A DNA stretch of 64,000 bases from Hymenobacter sediminicola (GTDB lineage: Bacteria > Bacteroidota > Bacteroidia > Cytophagales > Hymenobacteraceae): assembly GCF_014250515.1 (NCBI RefSeq), contig NZ_CP060202.1, positions 2,539,001 through 2,603,000 on the forward strand, written 5' to 3'. How positions within the stretch are numbered: the stretch's first letter is position 1; every line of letters starts with the position of its first letter. The translations under genes and the position numbers were made by a program. Below, piece by piece: positions 1 through 8,269 of the stretch. The notes under the pieces were generated by a model. That model worked only from the letters and a program-made list of their open reading frames with translations, did not search any database and was not told the origin of the DNA.

Positions 1-486
1 GAGATGAACACCCGGATTCAGGTGGAGCACCCCGTGACGGAGGAAATCATCAACTACGACCTCATCAAGGAGCAGATCAAGGTAGCAGCGGGCATCCCGA
101 TTTCGGGCGACAACTACTACCCCCGCATGCACGCTATGGAGTGCCGCATCAACGCCGAAGACCCGACCAAGGACTTCCGCCCTTCTCCCGGCAAAATCAC
201 GACGCTGCACATCCCCGGTGGCCACGGCGTGCGCGTAGACACGCACGTGTATGCTGGCTACCAGATTCCGTCGAACTACGACTCGATGATTGCCAAGCTC
301 ATCACCGTGGCCCAGACCCGTGAGGAGTGCATCGTGAAGATGAAGCGCGCTCTGAGCGAGTTTGTGGTGGAAGGCGTGAAAACCACGATTCCGTTTCACC
401 TGAAACTGATGGACAACGAGAGTTTCAAGGCCGGCGACTTCACCACGAAGTTCCTGGAAACTTCCTTCGACTTCTCGGAGCTGTAA
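1..486 (+). CDS. accC: Biotin carboxylase (acetyl-CoA carboxylase subunit), C-terminal part
   Basis: The window opens inside this gene and only the last 161 codons are present. The visible part carries the end of the ATP-grasp active site ([14 protein letters not shown], with the conserved Glu, Asn, Arg and Glu-His residues) and then the biotin carboxylase C-terminal domain ([25 protein letters not shown]). The enzyme carboxylates biotin on the AccB carrier with ATP and bicarbonate, the first half-reaction of malonyl-CoA synthesis for fatty acids. It is cytoplasmic. accB would be expected upstream, outside the window. The gene ends at TAA and is followed at once by a strong terminator, so it is the last gene of its operon. 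A related carboxylase subunit (propionyl- or methylcrotonyl-CoA) is possible, but the short end without a biotinyl domain fits AccC. Confidence 0.93.
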   Translation, partial: EMNTRIQVEHPVTEEIINYDLIKEQIKVAAGIPISGDNYYPRMHAMECRINAEDPTKDFRPSPGKITTLHIPGGHGVRVDTHVYAGYQIPSNYDSMIAKLITVAQTREECIVKMKRALSEFVVEGVKTTIPFHLKLMDNESFKAGDFTTKFLETSFDFSEL

Positions 487-504
487 GAACACTGCTTTGT
501 TCTA

Positions 505-542
505 AACCAAAAAGACCGGCCAGATGGCCGGTCTTTTTGGTT
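505..542. terminator. Bidirectional terminator between accC and the DUF3109 gene
   Basis: Perfect 17-bp inverted repeat (505-521 with 526-542) around a 4-nt loop. The GC core GACCGGCC is flanked by A5 on one side and T5 on the other, so it can end transcription from accC and from the convergent gene at 557-1132. Confidence 0.92.
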
Positions 543-556
543 GCTTTGTTTAGCGC

Positions 557-1132
557 TTATGCCTTGGCGTCTCCGTGCTCAATTTCGTGCACCAGCTCGC
601 CGTACCAATCCTCGCCGTACTTGCGGATGAGGGGCTCCTTGAGAAATTGGTAGACCCTCACGCCCAGGTTGGCCCCGTTGGCGCAGGCGGGGTTGCAGAT
701 GCCCCACCGGTCGTAGTTCAGCGCCTCAAAGCCGTCGTATTTGGTGATGCGGATAGGATACAGGTGGCAGCTGATAGGCTTTTTGAAGCTGGTAGCGCCG
801 GCCAGATAGGCCTGCTCAATACCGCATTTCAGGATACCCCGCTCGTCGTAGAGGGCGTAGGCGCACTCCCGGTCATTGATGGTGGTGGTGCTGTAGTCGC
901 CTTCCCAATCTTTGATGTATGTGCCCTGCTGCTCAATGGCCTGACGGCCCGCTTCGGTGATGAAAGGCTTGATGGCTTTGTACTCGGTTTTGAGAATCTG
1001 AAGCTCGGCTTCTTCCAGCGGCGCGCCCAGGTCGCCTTCCACGCAGCAGGCACCTTTGCAGGCCTCCAGGTTGCACACGAAGAAATTGTCCCGAACGTCG
1101 TCGGAAATAAGGGTGTTCTGTATCTGAATCAT
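557..1132 (-). CDS. DUF3109 family cysteine-rich protein
   Basis: A 191-residue protein matching the Bacteroidota DUF3109 family. It has an N-terminal Cys cluster ([11 protein letters not shown], about residues 20-30) and further Cys at CAYAL, CGIEQ, CHLYP and CNPAC, the pattern of a metal-binding YkgJ-like fold. The conserved ISCHLYPIR and RWGICNPAC segments lie in the middle and C-terminal parts. No signal peptide or membrane segment is visible, so it is probably cytoplasmic. The biochemical role is unknown; binding of zinc or an iron-sulfur cluster is inferred from the cysteines. It is transcribed divergently from the helicase gene, with a good minus-strand -7 element at 1229-1236. Confidence 0.85.
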   Translation of the reverse strand: MIQIQNTLISDDVRDNFFVCNLEACKGACCVEGDLGAPLEEAELQILKTEYKAIKPFITEAGRQAIEQQGTYIKDWEGDYSTTTINDRECAYALYDERGILKCGIEQAYLAGATSFKKPISCHLYPIRITKYDGFEALNYDRWGICNPACANGANLGVRVYQFLKEPLIRKYGEDWYGELVHEIEHGDAKA

Positions 1133-1228
1133 GAGGTGTTAGCCGGCAGAGGTCCGCAAACGTGAACAAGTTGCTGCTCTTAGGTAGTTCTGAAGCGGCA
1201 ACAGGCGAGCCTGCGAGAAATGTGGCTA

Positions 1229-1236
1229 CAAAGATA
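1229..1236 (-). promoter_or_regulatory. Putative -7 element for the DUF3109 gene
   Basis: Reads TATCTTTG on the minus strand, a full match to the Bacteroidota -7 consensus TAnnTTTG, about 97 nt upstream of the start codon. No convincing -33 TTG was found at the usual distance. Confidence 0.5.
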
Positions 1237-1266
1237 ACCCCGTTTCCTCACCCGCCCTGAATGCTG

Positions 1267-1274
1267 TACCTTTG
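1267..1274 (+). promoter_or_regulatory. Putative -7 element for the PcrA/UvrD helicase gene
   Basis: TACCTTTG, a full match to TAnnTTTG, 38 nt upstream of the helicase ATG. A T-rich stretch at 1243-1246 could serve as a weak -33. It is back to back with the minus-strand element at 1229-1236. Confidence 0.6.
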
Positions 1275-1312
1275 CTAACAAGCCAAAAAGCTTAGTTTCT
1301 GACTGACGACGA

Positions 1313-3577
1313 ATGGGACTGGATTATCATTCTTTATTGAACCCCTCGCAGGCGGCCGCCGTGATGCAAATCGAAGGCCCCTGCATGATTATAGCGGGTG
1401 CTGGCTCGGGCAAAACCCGGGTGCTCACCTACCGCATTGCCAACCTGCTGGAGCAGGGCATCGACCCATTCAACATACTGGCCCTCACCTTTACCAATAA
1501 GGCGGCGCGTGAGATGCGCGCCCGTATCGAGAAGGTAGTAGGCCCGAATGCTAAGAACCTGTGGATGGGCACCTTCCACAGCATTTTTGCCCGCATCCTG
1601 CGCTCGGAGGCCGACAAGATCGGCTACCCCCGCTCCTTTACTATCTACGACACGCAGGATTCCAAAACCCTGATTGGGCAGATTCTGAAAGAGCTGGAGC
1701 TGGACGACAAGCTCTACAAGCCCAACATGGTGTTGGGCCGGATTTCGTCGGCGAAGAACAAGCTGATTTCGGTGCAGCAGTACCTCAACGACCCCGTAAT
1801 CCGGCAGGACGATGACGCGGCGCTGCGGCCCAAGCTGGGCGTGATTTATCAGCAGTACGCCAACCGCTGCTTCAAGGCGGGCGCCATGGACTTCGACGAC
1901 CTGCTTTACCAGACCAACGTGCTGTTCAAGGAGCATCCAGATGTGCTGAACAAGTATCAGAACATCTTCAAGTTTGTGATGGTGGACGAGTACCAGGACA
2001 CCAACTACTCACAGTACCTGATTGCGCGCAAGCTGGCCGCCAAGGAGCGCAACATCTGCGTGGTAGGCGACGACGCGCAAAGCATTTACGCCTTTCGGGG
2101 TGCTGATATTCAGAACATTCTCAACTTCGAGAAAGACTACCCGGAGCTGCAGGTGTTCAAGCTAGAACAGAACTACCGCTCCACCCAGATTATCGTGAAG
2201 GCGGCTAATTCCGTCATCAAGAACAACCAGGCCCAGCTGCGCAAAGACGTTTTCTCCGACAACGAGGAAGGCCCGCTGATTGAGGTGCTGAAAGCCGCTT
2301 CCGACAACGAAGAAGGTAAGCTGGTGGCCCAGAGCATCTACGAGGACAAGATGAATCAGCATCTTTCCTATGATGACTTTGCCATTCTGTACCGCACCAA
2401 CGCCCAGAGCCGCGCCATGGAGGAATCCCTGCGCAAGCTCAACATCAAGTACAAGATTGTGGGCGGCCTGAGCTTCTACCAGCGCAAGGAAATCAAGGAT
2501 CTGGTGGCGTACTTGCGCCTCACAGTGAACCCCAACGATGAGCAGGCCCTGCGCCGCGTCATCAACTACCCCAAGCGTGGTATCGGCGACACGACTATTG
2601 CCAAGCTGATCGGCGCGGCTGAGGAATCGAACCACACCATCTGGGAAGTGGTAGCCAACGCCGACCAATTTCTGCCAGCCCGCGCGGCCAACCCGATTGT
2701 GGACTTCGCCGAGAAAATTAAGGCATACACGGCCATAGCAGCGAAAGACGATGCTTTTGAGGCAGCCAAGTTCATTGCCAAGAACTCGGGCATGATTGAG
2801 GAACTCTATGCTGATAAAAGCATTGAGGGCCTTTCTCGCTACGAGAACATTCAGGAACTCCTGAACGGTATCAAGGCCTTCGTGGAAGACCCGGAGCGCG
2901 AGGAAAAGACGCTGGGAGCCTTCCTGCAGGACATTGCTCTTGTGACGGACGCCGACACCAAGGATGCTCAGAACGAAGGCGAGCAGGTGACCATGATGAC
3001 GATTCACTCGGCCAAAGGGCTGGAATTCCGCAACGTCTACATCGTAGGCATGGAGGAAAACCTCTTCCCGAGCCAGATGATGATAACGTCGCGGGCTGAC
3101 CTGGAGGAAGAGCGACGCCTGTTCTACGTGGCCATCACGCGGGCCGAGAAAAAGCTGACCCTCAGCTACGCCACCTCCCGCTACCAGTGGGGCAACCTGC
3201 GCAGCTGTGAGAAAAGCCGCTTCCTCGACGAAATTGACCCGCAGTACGTTGATTTTAAGTATTCGGCGGGGCCAGGTCCTGACCGGGCCGGGCCGGGCGA
3301 GTCGCCGTTTGGACATGTATTTGAGCGGCGCAGCAACCTCATTCCGGCCGCACCGCGTAAAACAGCAGCCACTAAATACGTAGCTCCCGCCGACTTTAAG
3401 CCTTCTGATACCAGCAACCTGCAAACCGGGCAGCGCGTGGAGCATCCGAAGTTCGGCTTTGGGGAAGTAACCAAGTTGGAAACCGTTTCGGGCTCCACCA
3501 AGGCCATTATCAATTTCGAAGAAGTCGGCGAGAAGACGTTGTTGCTGAGTTTTGCGAAATTGCGCGTACTGGGCTAA
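1313..3577 (+). CDS. pcrA: ATP-dependent 3'-5' DNA helicase, PcrA/UvrD family (superfamily 1A)
   Basis: 754 residues, a normal length for PcrA/UvrD. Walker A is AGAGSGKT (residues 28-35), the Q motif is LNPSQ near the start, Walker B reads VDEYQDT, motif III is GDDAQSIYAFRG, and the C-terminal motifs TIHSAKGLEF and LFYVAITRA are intact, so an active enzyme is expected. The C-terminal segment (GQRVEHPKFGFGEVTKLE) is the Tudor-like domain typical of PcrA that contacts RNA polymerase. The protein unwinds DNA in nucleotide excision and mismatch repair, clears RecA filaments and assists transcription-coupled repair. It has its own promoter at 1267-1274. The choice between the names uvrD and pcrA is conventional; the C-terminal domain favours pcrA. 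Confidence 0.95.
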   Translation: MGLDYHSLLNPSQAAAVMQIEGPCMIIAGAGSGKTRVLTYRIANLLEQGIDPFNILALTFTNKAAREMRARIEKVVGPNAKNLWMGTFHSIFARILRSEADKIGYPRSFTIYDTQDSKTLIGQILKELELDDKLYKPNMVLGRISSAKNKLISVQQYLNDPVIRQDDDAALRPKLGVIYQQYANRCFKAGAMDFDDLLYQTNVLFKEHPDVLNKYQNIFKFVMVDEYQDTNYSQYLIARKLAAKERNICVVGDDAQSIYAFRGADIQNILNFEKDYPELQVFKLEQNYRSTQIIVKAANSVIKNNQAQLRKDVFSDNEEGPLIEVLKAASDNEEGKLVAQSIYEDKMNQHLSYDDFAILYRTNAQSRAMEESLRKLNIKYKIVGGLSFYQRKEIKDLVAYLRLTVNPNDEQALRRVINYPKRGIGDTTIAKLIGAAEESNHTIWEVVANADQFLPARAANPIVDFAEKIKAYTAIAAKDDAFEAAKFIAKNSGMIEELYADKSIEGLSRYENIQELLNGIKAFVEDPEREEKTLGAFLQDIALVTDADTKDAQNEGEQVTMMTIHSAKGLEFRNVYIVGMEENLFPSQMMITSRADLEEERRLFYVAITRAEKKLTLSYATSRYQWGNLRSCEKSRFLDEIDPQYVDFKYSAGPGPDRAGPGESPFGHVFERRSNLIPAAPRKTAATKYVAPADFKPSDTSNLQTGQRVEHPKFGFGEVTKLETVSGSTKAIINFEEVGEKTLLLSFAKLRVLG

Positions 3578-3712
3578 CGCTCAGCTTGCGGTTTCGGCCG
3601 GAGAATCACAGCCAGGCACTTTTTCTTAGCTTCCGCTGCTTTTCGTCCGGTCCGCACCAACCATCCTAATTATTGCACAAGTGCCGGCTGCTGCCGGCTC
3701 AACTCTTCCCGA

Positions 3713-4435
3713 ATGCCCCTTCCTACCTTACATAAACACGAACTCCTGCAACGCGAGTACGGCCAAAGCACCTTCCAATTGGTGCAGGGCCTGCGCGACA
3801 TTGAGGACAAGGCCGAGCGTACGCGCCGCGCCACGCAGATTGTGCAGCTTATTTTTCGACTGCAACCTACCCTGCGCGACCAGCCCAACTCGCAGGAGAA
3901 AGTCTGGAACCACCTCTACGAAATGGCCGATGAGGACTTGGACGTGGACGCACCTTTCGAGTTGAAAGGACTCAGCCAGCTGCACCAGCACCCAAAGCCT
4001 CTGCCCTACCCCGAGAAAACGCTGAAACTACGTGCCTATGGCCGTGGTGTAGAGCTTATGGTGGAGAAAGCACTGACCATGGAAGACCCCACGGAACGTG
4101 AGCAGGCCACCATCACCATCGGCCGCACCATGAAATTCCTGTACCGTTCCCACAACAAGGAAAACGCCAAGGACGCTACCATTCTCAAGCACTTGAAAGA
4201 CCTTTCGGGAGGCCAGCTCACTCTTGATCCGGCTGTGGTGGAAGCCCAGGGACTGTTCGAAATGGCAGCCGCACCTACTTCGGCAACGACCGGGCGCCCG
4301 GCCCCATTTATTGTGCCACAGCCACGCCAGGAGCGCGAAGGTCGTCGTAGCGGTGGCGGCAATGGAAACCGGCGCGATAAACAGCGCCGGGGCGGCAAAA
4401 AAGGCCGTCAGGAACCACAACAACCTCCACAGTAA
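3713..4435 (+). CDS. DUF4290 domain protein
   Basis: 240 residues. The N-terminal and central part (HKHELLQREYGQSTFQLV, QEKVWNHLYEMADEDLDVDAPF) matches the Bacteroidota-specific DUF4290 family. The last 60 residues are basic and low in complexity (RRSGGGNGNRRDKQRRGGKK), suggesting nucleic-acid binding; this is inferred from composition only. There is no signal peptide or membrane segment. It lies 86 nt upstream of murA on the same strand, and this gene order is one I associate with the phylum, so it may be co-expressed with cell-wall synthesis. Function unknown. Confidence 0.85.
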   Translation: MPLPTLHKHELLQREYGQSTFQLVQGLRDIEDKAERTRRATQIVQLIFRLQPTLRDQPNSQEKVWNHLYEMADEDLDVDAPFELKGLSQLHQHPKPLPYPEKTLKLRAYGRGVELMVEKALTMEDPTEREQATITIGRTMKFLYRSHNKENAKDATILKHLKDLSGGQLTLDPAVVEAQGLFEMAAAPTSATTGRPAPFIVPQPRQEREGRRSGGGNGNRRDKQRRGGKKGRQEPQQPPQ

Positions 4436-4521
4436 TTTTTTGAAGACAGAAGCAGGAAGCAGGTCTGCCTGTACCCAATGCCCGCTAGGCTTTTCTGTGC
4501 TCCACTTCTAACTCCTCTCTC

Positions 4522-5826
4522 ATGGCCTCATTTGAAGTACTTGGCGGGCATCCGCTGAAAGGTGAAATCGTGCCCCAGGGCGCCAAAAACGAAGCGCTCC
4601 AGATTCTGTGTGCGGTTCTGCTAACCTCTGAACCTGTTACCATCTCCAATATTCCCGATATCCGCGACGTCAATAAGCTGATTGAGCTTTTGCGCGATAT
4701 GGGGGTTAAAGTGGGGAAGCTGGCCTCGGACACGTATCTGTTCCAGGCTGATGCTGTCAATCTGGACTACCTTGATACACCGGAGTTCGTGGAACAGGGC
4801 CGGGCTCTTCGCGGGTCTGTCATGATTCTGGGCCCGATGCTGGCTCGTTTCGGCCGCTGCCAGCTGCCAAAGCCCGGCGGCGACAAAATCGGACGTCGGC
4901 CGATGGACACCCACTTTTTGGGCCTTGAGAAGCTTGGTGGCAAGCTCACCCTGGAAGGCTTGGACTTCTACCGCATCAAGGCAGAAAATGGCCTGACCGG
5001 CGCCTACATGATGTTGGACGAAGCCTCCGTGACGGGAACTGCCAACATTGTGATGGCCGCCGTGCTGGCAAAAGGTACTACCACTATTTACAACGCCGCG
5101 TGTGAGCCATATCTGCAGCAGCTCTGCAAAATGCTGGTGCGTATGGGGGCCAAAATCAACGGCATTGGCTCTAATCTGCTGACCATTGAAGGAGTTACAG
5201 AACTGGGCGGCACCGAGCACCGCATGCTCCCAGATATGATTGAAATCGGCTCCTTTATTGGCTTGGCAGCCATGACAGGTTCGGAAATCACCATCAAGGA
5301 TTGCCAGATTGCGGAGCTAGGGCTAATTCCGGATACGTTCCGCAAGCTGGGCATTCAGATGGAATTCCGCGGCGACGACATTCATATCCCGGCCCAGGAG
5401 CACTACGAAATTGCTACGTACCTCGACGGCTCTATTCTCACCGTTTCTGACCACACCTGGCCTGGCTTCACACCTGACCTGCTCAGCATTGTGCTGGTGG
5501 TAGCTACTCAGGCTAAAGGCACGGTGCTGATCCATCAGAAGATGTTTGAGTCGCGCCTGTTCTTTGTCGATAAACTCATCGACATGGGAGCCCAGGTGAT
5601 TCTCTGCGACCCACACCGCGCCACTGTTATCGGCCTCGATCAGCAGAAGCAGTTGCACGGCATCACTATGACGTCTCCCGATATTCGGGCGGGGGTTGCG
5701 CTGCTGATTGCGGCGCTGTCAGCCGAAGGCCGCAGCGTGATTGAGAACGTGGAGCAGATTGACCGCGGCTATCAGTATATTGATAAGCGTCTAAATGCGC
5801 TGGGGGCTCAGATTCGTCGCCTCTAA
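4522..5826 (+). CDS. murA: UDP-N-acetylglucosamine 1-carboxyvinyltransferase
   Basis: 434 residues, full length for MurA. It transfers enolpyruvate from PEP to UDP-GlcNAc, the first committed step of peptidoglycan synthesis, in the cytoplasm. The N-terminal KNEALQILCAVLLTSE segment matches the Lys-Asn substrate-binding motif, and the C-terminal SPDIRAGVALLIAAL and ENVEQIDRGY motifs are intact. The active-site loop reads PKPGGDKIGRRP, so the residue equal to the fosfomycin-target Cys115 of E. coli is Asp121 (codon 4882-4884). MurA enzymes with Asp here are active but not alkylated by fosfomycin. It follows DUF4290 with an 86-nt gap and ends in a strong terminator. Confidence 0.96.
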   Translation: MASFEVLGGHPLKGEIVPQGAKNEALQILCAVLLTSEPVTISNIPDIRDVNKLIELLRDMGVKVGKLASDTYLFQADAVNLDYLDTPEFVEQGRALRGSVMILGPMLARFGRCQLPKPGGDKIGRRPMDTHFLGLEKLGGKLTLEGLDFYRIKAENGLTGAYMMLDEASVTGTANIVMAAVLAKGTTTIYNAACEPYLQQLCKMLVRMGAKINGIGSNLLTIEGVTELGGTEHRMLPDMIEIGSFIGLAAMTGSEITIKDCQIAELGLIPDTFRKLGIQMEFRGDDIHIPAQEHYEIATYLDGSILTVSDHTWPGFTPDLLSIVLVVATQAKGTVLIHQKMFESRLFFVDKLIDMGAQVILCDPHRATVIGLDQQKQLHGITMTSPDIRAGVALLIAALSAEGRSVIENVEQIDRGYQYIDKRLNALGAQIRRL

Positions 5827-5844
5827 AACCTGTTTCTATTGCAC

Positions 5845-5884
5845 AAAAAGGCTCGGCTCTCATCTGGAGAGTCGGGCCTTTTCT
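5845..5884. terminator. Bidirectional terminator after murA
   Basis: A hairpin pairing AAAAGGC-rich and GGCCTTTT-rich arms around a CATCT loop, with A5 upstream and T4 downstream. It serves murA and the convergent gene at 5907-6245. Confidence 0.85.
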
Positions 5885-5906
5885 ATACTGTAGCAGCGCT
5901 TTAGGC

Positions 5907-6245
5907 TTAGTCTACTACCATATCCACGATGGACGTTACGACGGAAAGCACGACGCTAAACAACAGCGCCGAGAGGAATCCATCCAGCTTGAAGCCCGGA
6001 ATCAGGTAGTCGGCAATCATGACGATAACCGCATTGATAACCAGCAGAAACAGGCCCAGCGTCAGAACCGTAATCGGGAAACCGAACAGTTTCAGAATAG
6101 GCTTGAGGATGGCATTCAGGACTGCCAGCACAATCACCAGCATGATAGCCGCCCCAAACCCATCGATGTGAGAGCCAGGCAGGAATTTCGCCAGCACAAA
6201 GGTAATGATGGCAGAGAGCAGAAATTTAACGATGAAACCAACCAT
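5907..6245 (-). CDS. Phage-holin-superfamily-IV-like (YvlD type) integral membrane protein
   Basis: 112 residues with about four hydrophobic segments: the N-terminal FIVKFLLSAIITFVLAKFL, then AAIMLVIVLAVLNAILKPIL, ITVLTLGLFLLVINAVIVMI, and a final LSALLFSVVLSVVTSIV. The spacing and the NAILKPILKLFGFP motif match the small four-helix family annotated as phage holin family IV or YvlD. Despite the name, chromosomal members are not known to be lytic. The gene stands alone between murA and the agmatinase-like gene. Inner-membrane location is expected; function unknown. Confidence 0.8.
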   Translation of the reverse strand: MVGFIVKFLLSAIITFVLAKFLPGSHIDGFGAAIMLVIVLAVLNAILKPILKLFGFPITVLTLGLFLLVINAVIVMIADYLIPGFKLDGFLSALLFSVVLSVVTSIVDMVVD

Positions 6246-6370
6246 AGGAGCAGGTAGCTGAAGTGTGAGAACAGGGAACAGAGGACGATTTTGGCCGGTG
6301 TACGAGGCCAGCGCGCAGAAAGATAGGGTTTCACGAATTCTTTCCTAAACTCGTCCTTTCACTCAGCCTG

Positions 6371-7465
6371 TTACTTTTCTGCGCCCCGGTCCTGAAGCAG
6401 CCCTTGGGAGACGCCCATCCAGTTGGCCATATTGTAGAGCAGCCGGGCACCCACTATAGCGTTCCATTCCGTGTCGCCAGGAGCCACCTCGTTCAGGTCG
6501 CAGCCAATGATGGTGCGGCCCGAACGCACCACAGAGCGGATGAGGTAGAGTGCTTCTTCAAACTCCAGACCACCGGGTACGGGCGTACCAGTACCGGGGC
6601 ACAGTTTGGGGTCCAACCCATCAATATCAAAGCTCAGGTACACTTTCTGCGGCAGCTGGGCAATGATTTTGCCGCAGACCTTCTTCCAGGACTTCTTGGC
6701 AAACCGCTCGTCGCTCAGGAACCGGTTGTGGAACATAGTGATACGGCCCTTGCTCTGCTCCACCATTTCGGCTTCCTGCTGGCACAGGTCGCGGATGCCC
6801 ACCTGCACCAGCTTTTTAACCTGCGGTAGTTTCAGGGCATTGTACATGATAGAAGCGTGCGAAAATTCGAAGCCCTCGTAGGCAGGGCGCAGGTCGCAAT
6901 GGGCGTCAATCTGCAGTATTCCAAATTCCTCATGACGCTCGGCCAGGGCATGCAGATAGCCGAGCGGCGTGCTATGGTCGCCACCGAGCAAGACCACGCC
7001 TTTGCCGGCGTCGAGGTAGGCTCCCGTTTTCTTCTTCAGATACTTCACCAACGCTTCTCCACGCTGGTTGATATGGACAGGAGCCGTCGAGAACTTCGCG
7101 TGACTTTCTTCCGGCTCGCCTTCCTCCAGCCAGCCAATGTAGTCTTCGGCCAGAGGGCGGAGTTCCCGGCTTTCATCGGCCGTTTTTTCATCGGGCTCCT
7201 CCATAGCTAAGCCCATGCGCCAGGCATCGGGTAGGTCAGGGTCGAACAGATCGACTTGTAGCGAGGCGTCACGAATGGCCGCAGGACCTTCAGCAGTACC
7301 GGCGCGGTACGACACGGTCACTTCCCACGGCACAGGCACTATTACGACTTGCGCTTCTTCGACCGTGAAAGGCAACCCATATACGCCGCCCTGGGTGTCA
7401 CCCAGAGCGTTGGGGTCGAAAGCAGCTAATTTTTTCTCCAAGCTGGAGGACGTGGTGTTAGCCAT
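6371..7465 (-). CDS. Agmatinase/arginase-family ureohydrolase
   Basis: 364 residues from the ATG at 7465 (MANTTSSS). An earlier in-frame ATG at 7516 would add 17 hydrophobic, poorly fitting residues and was not chosen. The binuclear manganese motifs are all present: GGDHS, DAHCDLR and SFDIDGLDP. The family hydrolyses guanidino compounds to release urea or formamide; in Bacteroidota this longer form is usually annotated as agmatinase, giving putrescine. It has an acidic insertion before the first metal motif (EGEPEESHAKF). A formimidoylglutamase or arginase role cannot be excluded from sequence. The gene is monocistronic here, and the arginine decarboxylase that would make agmatine is not in the window. 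Confidence 0.85.
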   Translation of the reverse strand: MANTTSSSLEKKLAAFDPNALGDTQGGVYGLPFTVEEAQVVIVPVPWEVTVSYRAGTAEGPAAIRDASLQVDLFDPDLPDAWRMGLAMEEPDEKTADESRELRPLAEDYIGWLEEGEPEESHAKFSTAPVHINQRGEALVKYLKKKTGAYLDAGKGVVLLGGDHSTPLGYLHALAERHEEFGILQIDAHCDLRPAYEGFEFSHASIMYNALKLPQVKKLVQVGIRDLCQQEAEMVEQSKGRITMFHNRFLSDERFAKKSWKKVCGKIIAQLPQKVYLSFDIDGLDPKLCPGTGTPVPGGLEFEEALYLIRSVVRSGRTIIGCDLNEVAPGDTEWNAIVGARLLYNMANWMGVSQGLLQDRGAEK

Positions 7466-7503
7466 AGAAGTAGTAGGAAAAGGAAACAGACGTGCGAAAA
7501 TAA

Positions 7504-7548
7504 ATAACCACTCCATAAGAGCGGTAAGCCGGACTTAGGAGTGGTTAT
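7504..7548 (-). terminator. Terminator of the chemosensory operon
   Basis: Perfect 11-bp arms (7504-7514 and 7538-7548) extended inward by a bulged TAAG/CTTA pairing. On the minus strand it is followed by TTATTTATTTT. It lies just after the stop of the last gene (cheC, ending at 7573). Confidence 0.8.
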
Positions 7549-7572
7549 CGGGAAAAGTACAGGTCGGTGCAG

Positions 7573-8214
7573 CTAATTCGCAGTACCGCCGAAGAAATCA
7601 TACGTCCGGATAATCTCGAGGATTTTCTCGAAAGTCGGCCGGTCAAAGAACAGCATCAGCGGCAGCTCTACTGAATTTTCCTTATCAGAAAACTGCGTAA
7701 TGACGCTGAATATCAGGGGTTGGACCTGGGGCTGAGCATCCAGCAAGTTGTGCAGCGAGTTGGCAATGTCGCCACGTGGTGCCGTGGGGGGCGCGCCGTA
7801 GATTTTTGCCTTCAGAATATTGGCCAACTGCGTGACTAAGGCTCCCGTGATGATGTTGCTGATTTCCAGCAACAAGGATTCCTGCATCTCGTCAATAGCC
7901 GTAGACGCTGGGGTATCCATCCGCAGGCATACCCGCGACAAACGCTGGATATGTTGCCCCGAAAAGAACATCAGCGTTGTGCCATTAAACTCACCCCGGA
8001 TATCGGACTGAATAGCGACGTTGGTCTGCTGAATTTCACGCACCATGTCCAGTATCCCGTTGCCGGGCATCAGATCAAGGCTGGGAACTTCCAGCAATAC
8101 TTTCTCCTGGGCAATTACCGCAAACGAGTCGGCGGCGCGGGCCAGTCCTATGTTCAGAATTTCACGGACGACGTCTCGCTCCAGTTCTGTCATGTGCAAG
8201 TCCATATATTTCAA
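7573..8214 (-). CDS. cheC: CheC-family CheY-P phosphatase
   Basis: 213 residues. The CheC/CheX/FliY active-site signature E-x2-N-x22-P occurs twice and complete: EILN followed 22 residues later by Pro (about residues 16-42), and EISN in LLLEISNIITG followed 22 residues later by Pro. Two intact copies predict an active phosphatase that removes phosphate from CheY-P and resets the signal. No membrane segment is present. It is the last gene of the leftward chemosensory operon, 55 nt after cheA. CheC proteins usually partner CheD, which is not seen here. FliY-like alternatives are unlikely because the C-terminal flagellar switch domain is absent. Confidence 0.85.
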   Translation of the reverse strand: MKYMDLHMTELERDVVREILNIGLARAADSFAVIAQEKVLLEVPSLDLMPGNGILDMVREIQQTNVAIQSDIRGEFNGTTLMFFSGQHIQRLSRVCLRMDTPASTAIDEMQESLLLEISNIITGALVTQLANILKAKIYGAPPTAPRGDIANSLHNLLDAQPQVQPLIFSVITQFSDKENSVELPLMLFFDRPTFEKILEIIRTYDFFGGTAN

Positions 8215-8269
8215 TCAGTTGGCCGAAGGTTGCTGGGAACAGCTAGTCCGGAATCAGCAGTACGCATTT

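Noticed and set aside
2162..3445. A 427-codon open frame antisense to the helicase gene
   Set aside because: The helicase frame carries conserved motifs throughout, and the antisense frame has no recognisable domain or start region.
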